From: Prochilodus magdalenae
Lineage: Eukaryota > Chordata > Actinopteri > Characiformes > Prochilodontidae
DNA length: 64,000 nucleotides
NCBI GenBank assembly: GCA_024036415.1
Contig: JAMWET010002896.1
Coordinates: 105,001 to 169,000 of the forward strand
Direction of reading: 5' to 3'
Position numbers and translations under genes: made by a program. This document shows positions 12,340 to 24,036 of this stretch, one piece after another (position 1 is the first letter of the stretch; each line of letters opens with the position of its first letter). The notes under the pieces were generated by a model that was given only the letters and a program-made list of their open reading frames with translations, made no database searches and was not told the origin of the DNA.

Positions 12340-12800
12340 TTTTTTTATAAATGGCAGCCCTTTATTTCTTATTTCACTAATTTAGAGGTTCTACCCAACT
12401 GAATGTGTGCTTGTTTTTGGTTTCCTTTTTTTTATTTTTTCTATTTGTATTAATAGTCAGTAATATGTGTGTTGGGCATGGAGAGCTGAGTGGGCACGGG
12501 CGGGGGGGTGGGGGGTGTTCAATGTTCTTACACGGTAACCTGTGATTTAAATAGTTTTTTCTGCATCCTTAGCAGAATGGTGTATCATGATAATTATTAT
12601 TATTATTATTATTTTATGTGTGGTTATGTGACCGTGTATATAAATGTAAAAGTGGAATAGGCTAATTGTATTTTTTGTAATTTAAACTATTGTATTGTAT
12701 TCATTCCAATAAAAATATTTTGCCAAAAAAAAACAAAAAAAAAAAAAATAACCTTATAAAAAAAAAAAAAAAAAAAACAAAAAAAAAAAAAAGCATGTAA
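12340..12800 (+). mobile_element. Retroposon-like 3' end with poly(A)
   Basis: AATAAA at 12709-12714 is followed after about 10 nt by a long impure A-run. The sequence before it (gtgaccgtgtatat..ttgtaatttaaactattg) recurs in diverged form at about 23905-24000. This looks like the 3' tail of a retroposed element or transcript, and its family is not identified. Confidence 0.45.
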
Positions 12801-12935
12801 ATGGTTCCTTATAACACCCAATTTTTTTTTTGACATCACACCACGAGCAGAACCCTTTTTGGTTCTATATAGAACCGTACACACCACATTCCCCAATAAA
12901 GAACATTTAACCATACAGATGGTTCTACACAGAGC
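12790..12935. repeat. AGAACC/GGTTCT repeat block 2
   Basis: Short copy with the agcagaaccctttttggttc and aaagaacatttaaccatac words of the family. Confidence 0.65.
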
Positions 12936-12974
12936 AAAGTCTTAAATAGAGTCATTACCCTGACTGAGGAACTC

Positions 12975-13525
12975 TTGTAGAACCACCATGTGTACCGCAC
13001 ACCGTATCGGACCCGAGTGAAATGTATCGGTCAGAATATCGAATCGAGACCGAGGCGGCGTATCGAACCGCGCAGCTCTCTGCGGGCCAGTACTGACACT
13101 GCGCCGGGTAAGCGAGCCATGCGGGGGGATCTCGGAGCGTTCTCCCGCAGATCGAGGGTAGTGAGGGTGTGGAGGGTGTGTGGGAGAGCTGCTGTGAGTG
13201 CTGTACCCATTCAGGCCGGCTGGCCGGGCTCCGGTTCCTCCGCGAAGACGAACGGCTCCGGGTTTCTTCGGGAACACGCAGACAGTCTCAGCCGCTCCTA
13301 GCCCGTACTCCGCGGCTCTCCGCGCCCACGATCACGAACCGCGGCCGGTTTTCAGTCATCAATCCGCCAATCCGGCCAGCTGTCCGCGTTCCAGGCCAGC
13401 GAGCTCGACGCCTCCTGCCTCTGTCCGAGATTTCAAACCCGAGCTGGATCTGAGCCCCTCCGCTCCGGCTGCAGTGGGCGGGTCCAACCGCTCAGTGTGT
13501 GTGCGCGCGGGTATTTAACTCTTAG
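12975..13525. other. Orphan CpG-rich island
   Basis: Dense CpG sequence without a recognised coding exon, bounded by repeats on the left and AT-rich DNA on the right. It contains a GC box (gggcggg near 13475), a TTAAATA word on the minus strand at its right edge, and a GTAAGC donor-like site on the plus strand near 13108. It may be a distal promoter or non-coding first exon. Short frames here have no recognisable homology. Confidence 0.4.
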
Positions 13526-13529
13526 TGGG

Positions 13530-14025
13530 GACTGTATCATTTATAACAAATTGTAATACATATTTATTTAATTACATCAATAAACAATGCACATAATAAA
13601 CAATAAGACAGAAAATAGGACGTTGAATGATTTAATAAAATAATAAGATCAATGATAATGTATTTTAAGTAAGTAAAGGTACATGGTATTATATAGAATA
13701 CACACCTATATAAACATTATATCAATATTTTCTAGTTTAATAATTAAATTCAAATACATTTAAATTTTACTCAATTTGTTTATACGTACATGTATATATT
13801 TTATTTATACTACAAATAAAAAACGATCATAATATATACAGTACATATAATAAACAAAACTAGGCAGTGTGTAATATAGGATTGAGTTACTGCATTATGT
13901 AGAAAAAAATTAAAAATGTTTTATTGTTGAGATTATTGCATTTTATCTCATACATAAATACATAAATAAATAAATATTAGTAAGTAATAAAGTAATACAA
14001 AACCAGTTCTCCTGTAACTGAAGTG
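13530..14025. other. AT-rich intergenic DNA
   Basis: Long AT tracts with no gene or RNA feature seen. Confidence 0.45.
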
Positions 14026-14029
14026 GAGG

Positions 14030-14290
14030 TTTATGAATAATGTGTTGTATATGGTTCTATGCAGCAGCAGAAGGGTTCTTCTGTTGTTATAAGCTTGACA
14101 TCTCAACACTAGCAGAACCCTATACACCACGCTCCCCAATAAAGAACCTTTCAAGCATGGTTTCTTGTTTAAATGGTTCCTCAGATTGATGGTTCTATGT
14201 CAGTCTAAAGAACTGTCTCACCATGTGGAGAACCAGTTAGGCATGTAAATGGTTCTGCAGAGCACCAAACTAGTTCTAATGTTGTCACAG
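14030..14290. repeat. AGAACC/GGTTCT repeat block 3
   Basis: Shares gggttcttctgttgttataa and cttgacatctcaacactagc with block 1. Confidence 0.7.
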
Positions 14291-15535
14291 TGATGTGGGC
14301 GTGTAAGGGTTAATCAGGCAGGCCGGTTCTCGTCCCAAGCATGCTCTGAGAAGACTCAGATCTGACTCAAGGGCGCAGCTCTTCCTGCGGGTCATTCTGG
14401 CAGGAAGTGATGTCAGAGTGGTTACCCTGAGCGGCACAGACTGCCATCAGCCTGCCATCCATCAACAGCTGCAGTCTCACAGCTGATGTGCTGCTTCAGT
14501 TCAGTCCACCTTAAACAGAGTGTCTAACATCCGGCCTAGCTAACATTTCCCAACTGTTCTAAGATGCGGTTCTACACGCCCATTTACGCTAGTTTTGGGA
14601 ATCTGACGTTCCACCTTAAATGGTGGCACTAAGCTGGAGCATTTAAGGTGGAACGGAACATTGGATTAGGAAGCCGAGAAATACGGAGCGACTCCACCAT
14701 GGAACATCCACCATGTACCGCTGACCACTGGGTTCCCTGGAAAGGGAAGAAGTCCCGACATTCCCTTCCCAGCCTGGAACGCTGGATTTCTCCACATGGT
14801 CCACCATGTTGGTTCTGTAGCGCTGTTGTGGTTGTATGTAAAAGTTGGGGGTCTAAATGTTAATGAGTGTGTTCCGTAACAGTTCCGGATTTGGGAATCG
14901 GCCCGTGTCCCGTCCTCTTTTGGGAATGCGGGATTTGGATTCTGAGTGTCTGAGAGTCACAGTATGTGGGTTCTATGTACAGAACTCTATTACAGTATTA
15001 CAGTGCGGATTGCTCAGTGTGAAGTATGGAATGTGACTTGCCGTTAGGAATGTTCTATGACTGGGAGCGGTTCTGCGTCCTGGTTCTGTGTCCCCAGGTT
15101 GACTCCTCTGATAATGATGATACATGGTCTCATTGCCCGGTTCCGACTCTGGGCAGCTCTGTTACGTGAGCCCCATTCAGGGCCTGCAGTTCAGAAGCAG
15201 CTGGGTGAAGGTTCTAGCAGCCGAGTGGCCAGAAAGGGGCCCTTGTTTTGATTTGAAATGCGTCCGTGGTTCCTTTAAGAGCTCTAGACAGAGAGGGTGA
15301 GATCATCCTCCGAGGCCTGGATGAATCAGCTCTTCTGCGCACACACACGCGGCGCTCCGTAGTTCCCTGGCGAGTGAGCAGCCGGCTCTGGATCGCCCAT
15401 AAAACAGCCCGGGTGGTGTCCAACAGCCAAACAGAACCAAAGAAAGGGTTCCTTAAAGCTTCTTCCAACCATCAAACGCTGGGAACCAGTTTAGAACCAA
15501 CCTTCCAGCCAAAACACAAACCTCCACAACTCCCT
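14291..15535. other. No gene seen
   Basis: Intergenic sequence; frames of 64-84 residues lack homology. Confidence 0.4.
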
Positions 15536-15539
15536 TTAG

Positions 15540-16570
15540 TCCAGATCTACAGGGTTCTTTGTAGAACCATTAGTTTAGAACACAAGCGTATGAATGCTTA
15601 TACGGTTCTTTGCATGGAGAACTTTTAAAGGGCCTTACATTGTCACAAGCTTGACATAACACTAGTAGAACCCTTTGTGGGGCTGTATACATTCTCTCTC
15701 AGTTTCAAGAACCATCTGTCCATGCAAAGAACCATTCAGGCATGAACATGGTTCTTTAAATGTTGATTCTTTTACATAGAACCCTGGAACCAAAAAAGGG
15801 TGCAGGACCAGAAAGGGTTCTTCTGTGGTTTGAAGCTTGATATCATGATACCTGCAGAACCCGCTTTGGTTCTATATACATGCTCGGTCAGTCTGAAGAA
15901 CCATATCAGCATGCAAGAACCATTTAAGCAGGCACATGGTTCATTGTTCTATCTAGAACCATTAATGGCATTTGCTGAAGAACTGTTTTAGCACCAAAGG
16001 GGGTTCTCCTATTGTTATAAGCTTGATATCATAACTTTAGCAGAACCCTCTTAAGTACCATTTCCACAGGCAAAGAACCATACAGGCTTGCACATGGTTC
16101 TTCGAATGTTGATGCCTCTGCATAGAACCCTGGTATTTACTAACCTGTAGGCCCAAAAGGGTTTTTCTGTGGTCTGAAACTTCATATTACAGCACCAGCA
16201 GAACCCTCATTGGAGCTACATAGAACCATACATAAAACACCATCCATTCTCCATCAATCTGAGGAACCATCTCCAAATAGAACAACTTGCATGTAGAACT
16301 CTAAATAGAACTCGTAATCAACTAAAGAACCTTTGCAGAGCAATAAAAGTGTAGCACCAAATAAGTTTAAGAACGTTACTATAGTAGAACCCTTTTAGGT
16401 GATGTGTGCAACCAAGGTTCCACTGTATGTAGAACCGTAAACAACACCCTCTTTTATAGTCTGAAGAACCATCTCACCATGCAGAGAACCATTTAGGTAT
16501 GCAGTTGGTTCTTTGAGTGGTCATCATACTATACAGAACCAGTTTCATTACTATAGAACCCTTAAAGAAC
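15540..16570. repeat. AGAACC/GGTTCT repeat block 4 (longest)
   Basis: About five successive units, each with an aagcttgacat or aacttcatatt core, a cagaaccct word, and a pair of AGAACCAT/ATGGTTCT inverted words. Confidence 0.75.
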
Positions 16571-16574
16571 CATA

Positions 16575-17170
16575 AAGCACCTCTTTACTTCTGCGCTGGA
16601 GTTACAAGGCTAATGTAGCTAATGGAATTAGCATCACTGATTAGCACTGCGCTAAACCAAAAGCCTAAATCAGATCATTCCTGCCTTCCAGTTTGGGAAT
16701 CTTGTTTGGGAATCTCCAACAGAGCTGTTCACGGTTCTTGTTTATGTTTACTGACAGTGTTTTCCAAAAGCACAGCTAACAGCATGCTAATCCGCGATGC
16801 TAACTTCTTTTGTTGTTAGCGACGTTAGCCTCGTAGCTCCAGTGCAGAACTAAGGAAATGGCTCAAAGGCTTTGGGTTCCCTGAAGAACCTTTTGGTGAA
16901 CGATTCTTATGAATGACACGTGCGAAGAACTTCAATCTAAAGAACCTCTGCTTAATGAAAAGGTTCTGTGGCTTCATTAGAACTTCAGGCCCAAGCCAAG
17001 AACCCGCGGGGAACCTATGAAACTTGATTGAGTCATTCCAGCAGGTCTCCACACTCGAAACCACACGCTCAGGAACACTAACACAGTGACTGCCGTGAAG
17101 CTTTGAACGAGCGGGACAGATGTTCAGCACATGGGCCGAAAGCCACGAGGAGCTGCGGTGAGCGATAAAC
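16575..17170. other. No gene seen
   Basis: Transition between repeat blocks; no coding similarity recognised. Confidence 0.4.
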
Positions 17171-17174
17171 GATA

Positions 17175-18370
17175 ATTAAGTCAAGACTCCGGCTAAACCA
17201 CACACGCTAACACTGGTGCTAATGAATGAGCTCATACCCAGCAGCTAGCATGGTGTCATTTTAATGCAGCTAATTAATGCCCACCAACTAGCGGCATAGC
17301 ATTTTTATACTGCCAGCTAATTCCTATTAAGATGATGTCATTCTTAAACAATGCTAATACCTACCAGCTAGCATGATGTCATTTTTTTAACAATGCTAAT
17401 ACACAATAGTTAACACACTGTCATTTTAAAAAATGCTAATACCCAGCAGCTAGCATGGTGTCATTTTAATACTGATAATTAATGCAACCAACTAGCCGGA
17501 TAGCATTTTCATACTGAGAGCTAATACTTAGCAATTAAGATAATAATGGTAATTTTTTAACAATGCTAAATCCCATCCATTAGCATGATGTAAGTTTTAC
17601 ACTGCTAGCTAATACCAGCAATTAAGATACAATATTTTAACAATGCTAATACCCTTCCCTTAGCATGGTGTTATTTTTATACTGCTAATTGATATCCAGC
17701 AATAAAGATGTCGTTTTTTTTAACAATGCTAACATTGACCAATTAGCATGGAGTAATTTCATACTGATAACTCCCAGCAGTTATTTATTTTTTATTTATT
17801 TTTTAAGAGTGCTAATGTCCACCGATTAGCATGATGCCATTTCATATCGCTAGCTATTACCCAGCAATTAAGATGTCATTTTTAACAATGGTAACACCCA
17901 CCAATTAGCATGTCACCTTTATATGGCTAGCAAATACCAAGCAATTAAAATGTCATTTTTGAACAATGCTAAACCCAATGCTATTTTTATACTGCTATCT
18001 ACCCAACAATTAACATATCATGCTAACGCCCAACATGTAGTCTGATGCTATAATTTAAGTTGCTAATACTAACCAGCTAGCATTACAATTCTATAACATG
18101 GTTAACTAGTTTATAACCAATTAGCACGATGTAATTTTTATTAGGCTAATCCTTCCAAAATACAGTGATGTCTTTTTTACCATGTATTAGCCAGTTAGCC
18201 TGGCGTCACTTCCATAATGCTAACAACAAACATTTACTGGATGCCACTCGTATGCTAATATCAATTAGCATATTTTTAAGAATATACTAAAATCCACCAG
18301 CTAGCGCGACGCCAATTTTATGACACTGAGGCCCACAAATTAGCATGGTGATTTTTTATAAGTGTATGAC
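17175..18370 (+). repeat. GCTAAT/ATTAGC tandem repeat
   Basis: Degenerate units of about 60 bp: ATGCTAATACCCACCAATTA, GCATGATGTCATTTTTATAC and AGCAATTAAGATGTCATTTT words recur in this order over 1.2 kb. Rich in TAAT/ATTA words. Confidence 0.8.
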
Positions 18371-18760
18371 GAAATATACATGGTATCACCATGCGAGTGA
18401 AACGGGCGGCTAATCGTCTTAATTCACTATTAGCAACATTAGCATTCCTGACTCAACCGTTTGGAAGACTTGGCCCCAATTCTGGACTACGGTTACGCAA
18501 ATTGACGCAGAGCACAGCCTTAAATCTGTAAAAATATTAAAAATAATATTTAACCTGGTGTTTTACTGGAGTTTAACCCCCTCCAAATCCATCCAGGAAA
18601 CTCCGGCTCTGTGTAACGGGTCTTCACTTAAACCCTGGGCTGGAGAGCAGCTCCACTTCCAGCACACTGACCAGGGTTAACTGGGACAGGAGCGCCACCC
18701 TCTGGTCTCTCAGTGCCACCAGCATCCAGCAACTGGATTCATCTTCTGAAACATTTAAAT
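18371..18760. other. No gene seen
   Basis: Short unique segment between repeats. Confidence 0.4.
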
Positions 18761-18867
18761 CTCCTTGTGGTTTAAAAATTATTTATAAAATATTTATTTA
18801 TACTAGATTTATAAAATTGATTTTTATTAAAAAAATGTATAAAAAAAATATATAATATATTTTATTT

Positions 18868-18869
<2 letters not shown>

Positions 18870-18912
<43 letters not shown>
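18870..18912. repeat. (TA)n microsatellite
   Basis: About 21 TA dinucleotides in a wider AT-rich tract (18770-19130). Confidence 0.9.
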
Positions 18913-18917
<5 letters not shown>

Positions 18918-19190
18918 ATTTTAAAAAATCAACATTTGAATTCATAAATACAAATATACATATTAAAATATATAAATGCTTTATACACAAATTTCTTTAA
19001 ACTATGTATTTTTATAAAAAACTATATATTTAAAAAAAATTAAATATATTCACACAATTGTGCATTTTCCAATTAAATAATGCAATATTTTACTCTTTAA
19101 TTTAAAAAAAATTATCCATCCACACTCAATTGTATTTTGTATTCTTTTGAACCACACAATCACTCCCAACTTAAATGTTTAAATGTGATT

Positions 19191-19262
19191 TAATTTACAT
19201 TTAAGGTATTTAGCAGATGCTCTTATCCAGAGCGACTTACAACTGTGCTTAGTGTTCCAGCT
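19191..19262 (-). mobile_element. SINE 3' tail fragment
   Basis: The minus strand reads gtcgctctggataagagcat then ctgctaaatacc, the same tail as the SINE at 40296-40519. The tRNA-like head is absent. Confidence 0.65.
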
Positions 19263-19310
19263 AATACAGATAGTAATTAATTGAAGCTTACTCAAACGTG
19301 CTTTAAAGTA

Positions 19311-20711
19311 CACTGCTTAAAAAAAAATAAAGGGAACACATCAGATCTCAAGGGGGGAAAAAAAAAAAAAAAAAAGTCATGCAGAATATCTTTCCTCATA
19401 TAGACTGGGTGATGTGTCAGGAGCGAGAGGATGCCACGTCATTTGATGGAAATGAAAATGATCACCCTGCAGAGGGTTGGATTCAAAGACACCCTGAAAA
19501 TCAAAGTGAGTAAATGATGCAGCAGGCTCGTCCACTTAACCCAAACTCCACTGCAGCAGCTCAGAATGGTGCTCAGTAGTTTGTATGGCCTCCACCCGCT
19601 CCTAATGAGATGACGGATGGTGTCCTGGGGATCTCCTCCCAGATCTGGACCAGGGCATCACTGAGCTCCTGGACAGTCTGAAGTGCAACCTGGTGGCGTC
19701 AGATGGACCGGAACATAATGTCCCAGAAGGGTTCTATTGGGTTTAGGTCAGGCGAGCCGGTGGGCCAGTCAATGGTATCAATTCCTTCATCCTCCAAGAA
19801 CTGCCTGCACACTCTCTCACATGAGGCCGGGCATTGTTGTGCACCAGGAGGAACCCAGGACCCACTGCACCAGCGTAGGGTCTGACAGCGGGTCCAAGGA
19901 TTTCATCCTGATACCTAATAGCAGTCAGGGTGCCGTGGTCTAGCCTACGTCCTTCCAGGGATATGCCTCCCCAGACCATCACTGACCCACCACCAAACCA
20001 GTCATGCTGAATGATGTTGCAGGCGGCACAACATTCTCCACGGCGTCTCCAGAGCCTGTCACGTCCGTCACATGTTCTCAGGTAAAACCTGCTCTCATCT
20101 GTGAAAAGCACAAGGCGCCTGTGGCTGATCTGCCAATTCTGGTGTTCTGTGGCAAATGCCAGTCGAGCTCTACGGTGCTGGTCAGTGAGCAAAGGGCCCA
20201 CTACAGTACGTCGGGCCCTCAGGCCGTCCTCATGAGGCCTGTTACTGGGTGTTTGGTCAGACACATTCACAGCAGTAGGGCTCTGGCAGTGCTACTCCTG
20301 TTCCTCCTAGCACAGAGGAACAGATACCGGTCCTGCTGAGGGGTTAAGGACCTTCTACAGCCTTATCCAGCTCTCCTAGAGTAACTGTCTGTCTCCTGGA
20401 ATCTCCACCGTACTCTTAAGACTGTGCTGGGAGACACAGCAAACCTTGTGGCAATGGCACATATTGATGTGCCATCCTTCAGTAGTTGGACTACCTGTGC
20501 AACCTCTGTAGGGTCCAGGTACCGCACCATGGTACTAGTAGTGACGCTGACCCAAGTCAACTGCAGAACTAGTGAAACATCAGTGGGAAAAGATGAGGGG
20601 GGATGAAATGTCAATGACCTCGTCCTTATAAACCATTCCTGTTTTTTTTTTTGGGGGGGGGGTGCACTCTGCACTCTGATTAAAACGTGTTCCCTTTATT
20701 TTTGAGCAGTG
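19311..20711 (-). mobile_element. Tc1-like DNA transposon, decayed but with both ends
   Basis: TA dinucleotides flank terminal inverted repeats: CACTGCTTAAAAAAAAATAA at the left and, on the opposite strand, CACTGCTCAAAAATAAAGGG at the right. The 1401-bp body encodes a minus-strand Tc1 transposase: helix-turn-helix start MVRYLDPTEVAQVVQLLKDG (ATG at 20530), then, after frame breaks, VLFTDESRFYL and GGGSVMVWGGIS. The second catalytic Asp of the DNARPH motif is Asn here (HNNARPH, codon at 19836-19838). Frame breaks plus this change make it inactive. It sits downstream of ewsr1. Confidence 0.88.
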
Positions 20712-20846
20712 TACTTCCTTAAAAATAAAATTCCTGCCATCCTGAAACAATAATTAGATTTTATGACACCCCATGTTAAATGTTCCTCTTCAAATCCACG
20801 GTGCTCAAGTTAAGACGACACATGAGAAGTGAATCAAGTTGAAAAG

Positions 20847-20852
20847 TTTATT
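20847..20852 (-). terminator. ewsr1 polyadenylation signal
   Basis: AATAAA on the minus strand lies about 290 nt after the ewsr1 stop codon, giving a compact 3' UTR. It is the first canonical signal after the stop and precedes the Tc1 element. Confidence 0.65.
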
Positions 20853-21143
20853 TGGAAAAAAAGCTGTTGGTACAGTGTGAGGTACAGAGTGACGTGGTGG
20901 GGAAGGTGAAGACGTTCAGTACAAAATCCAAAAAAAAATAAAAATAAATTCGGAGAAGACGGGGAATTCTACAGAACGACCCTGAACTAAAAAGCGGTAA
21001 AAGTAAACTCCTAAACAGACGGTCCTAAAAAGCCAAACAAGCGGACGTGCTGCGTCTCGGATCGGAGAACCATATATAAATATGGACACGTAAATTAAAA
21101 AGACTTTTAAAAGTACACCCCTTTACACAGGCCCCTCGCTGCT

Positions 21144-23999
21144 TCAATAGGGCCGGTCCCGGCGCTCCTGGCGGTGATCCCTGCGGAGAACAGAGACGGA
21201 ACACGGTAAGAGTCCGGACCAACGAGTATGCGTTCTGGCAGTGGAGGTTCTGCGCCTGTATACCGTTCCTGATCAGAAACAACGTTAAATCTCTCAAAAG
21301 GTGCGGGACGAGCTAGAACCCCAAACCCTAGTATCTGGGGAAACCCGGTCTGCTGTGACCAGGACCCGGATTAGCTGACCCACCACTGATCTGCCGGCAT
21401 CTGCATCATGGGGTGTGCATACCTGCCATCCATCTTTCCTGGGGGGCCCATTCCTCTCCTGCCACCGCGGTCCATGGGGGGTCCTCCTCTGCCTCCTCTG
21501 AATCCGCCTCTGTCCATTCCTCCTCTGCCGCCCCTGAAGCCTCCGTCACCTCCCCAGCCTCCGCGCATGCCGCCAGGGCCTCCCATGCCAGGGGGTCCGC
21601 GGTCCATCCCTCTGCCACCGCGACCCATAACGCGGCCACGATCGCGGTCGCCACCTGAAACGGACAAGGAGAAGTTTGGCGTATAAATAAAGACAATGGG
21701 AATTCTTCGATTTCAGGACCTCGTCAGTGACCGGTCCGAGCAAGTCTGAGTCCGGAGTGTTCACGGAGGAAACTTCCAGAAACAAACAATAGGCCAACAG
21801 TGAGCGGAAGCTGACCGGGCACTGCCAACATCCAGTTCACTAGGAACACTGGATGGGAGGTGTACCTTCAGGGGGTCCCAGGCCTTCTGGCTTTGGAGCT
21901 TTGCACTGATTACACTCTGTCCTCCAGGCGAAGTTCTGGTTTCCACAGCCACTGCACAAAGAGACAGAACCATACGGTTGTTCTTAAACGGGTCTACTGG
22001 ACTTTAACTTCTTCTGGCTCGTGATGGGCCAACGTCTAGAGATGCCTACTGCCCATGCTAACAGATTAGCAACAAGACAGACACCATGGGCAGCAAAGCA
22101 TTGAGACAGCCACCTTCGGTCAACCAAAGAAAAGGTGGAATCCGTTTCAGATCAAAATGAACCGTGACTTGGTTCATCAGCGGTGTGAACACACTTCTGG
22201 AAGGTTTGACAGGCCATTACCACCCATTAAAGGATTAACAGAAGGAGGGAAAAGGGAACCGGTGAAAGTGAGGAGGAGTGGTAGAACACCAATGGGGTAT
22301 ATAGGACTTACGGGTTGGGGCACTCCCAGTCTCCGGCCCTCTTCTGCACGTTGTTGGAGCCTGGTGGTCCGTTCCATCCCATGCCACCTCTGGGACCTCC
22401 ACGGGGAGGAAATCCTCCTCGCTCTCCTCCTCTTCCCATCATGCCTGTGTAAAAGACCACAGCAAGTGATTTAGAACTGGAACAGACTTCTGTGCGGTCG
22501 TGACTGGAGGCTAGGGCACCGGCCTGGTAACCGGAGGCTTACGACTGGTTTGCCCTGGAATTATGACGTCACAAGGTGGATATTAACAGTAGTTACAGAG
22601 AGGACACTGCGGTTCCTGTTAGGCCAGTAGAGGTTTACCCCCGGGGAGGGGGCTTTGGGGGGCTCCCCATATATAAGCAACATTACTGGGGAGGTTCAGG
22701 GCAGCAGAGTGTTTGATCTATATGACTTGGCAGCCACTGATCTTTGTAGTGAAGACTTCTCAGAGTGTGTACACAGGTCTGGAAACTACCTGTAAGGGCT
22801 GCATATTTGGACTTCTGCGAATTATTTTATTTATTTATTTTTTTTTTAAAGTCTCGACTCTGAAAATCCCATCGTCAGTCTTCAAAAGGCCATTACTAGA
22901 TCTTCTATCCCACAACATTCCAGAAACAACCAGGCAACTGGTTCTACTTAACACGATTTGGCTACCGTGGCTAATAACCGAAAGGGCGACTGCGTGCTCA
23001 CGTCACCCTACTGCTTTCCTCCACTACCCTAACCGCTTTCTGTGTGCATGAATCACTGGAAACTCGTCGGCCAATGAAGTGTGTCCAGCCAGGGCCAGAA
23101 CGTGTTAGACCCTAGACAGTTAGGTGGTCTGGCTCCTTCTTTCAGTGACTCCTGGGCTTGTGACTACAGCATCATTTAATTTATTTTTTAATACATTAAT
23201 ATTTATATATAGAAAAATACATTTAAAAAAGAAAAACAAAAAAGTGTTTAATTTTAGGAGACTCGACTAAAAGGAGCTTTACCGCCACGATCAGGGCCTC
23301 CTCTCATGGGCATACCGCCCCGCATCCCTCCTGGTACCGCCTTCCTGCGAGCCATGGACACCTTCAGCCTCCGGCCCTGGAACTCCTTACCTGGAACAGA
23401 CATAAGACAGTTCGTGATCAGCGTTTAGAGGAAAACCAAGCTGTATGGAGTCACGTTTCCTCAGTGTAAAGAAATTCCCCTTGGCTGAACGGGAGCTCAA
23501 GTTTTCTTCCAACCTGCTCGTGACTAGGCCTGCTGTAAAACATGCATAAGCCCTAAAACTGCAGACCAAAGCAGCGTGGACCACAAAACCAACCATCAAA
23601 GTGCTCCACAGCAGCTCTGGCAGCCTGAGGATCCTCATAGGACAGAGTGGCGTCTCCCTTGGGCTTGCCCGTGTCTCTGTCGGTGTAGATGTTGATGGCT
23701 GGTTGGCCCAAGCGGCGGTTTATCTGTGAGACAAGCACATCCCAACCAGTTACTCCCTTAAAATCAGTCACTGTGTGAACACAAGGCATTGTTACCTGCT
23801 GCCAAAAACAATTACTGCCAATTTAGGAACTTCAACACCCGAAACCCATTCAGTAATTAAAATTCTACTACATTAAGAGTGTTTTTTTTTTTTTTTTTTT
23901 TAAGTTATATTTGTTTGTGACCGTGTGCATATGCATACATCTTTAAAAATAAACAGAACAGCCAAATTGTATTTGTGATTTGAACTATAGCATTTTTTT

Positions 24000-24036
<37 letters not shown>

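Noticed and set aside
12990..13518. Open frames of about 100 codons in the orphan CpG island
   Set aside because: Several overlapping frames on both strands, as expected from high GC content; no homology.
18672..18700. CTCF-like word near gcgccaccctctgg
   Set aside because: Two mismatches at core positions.
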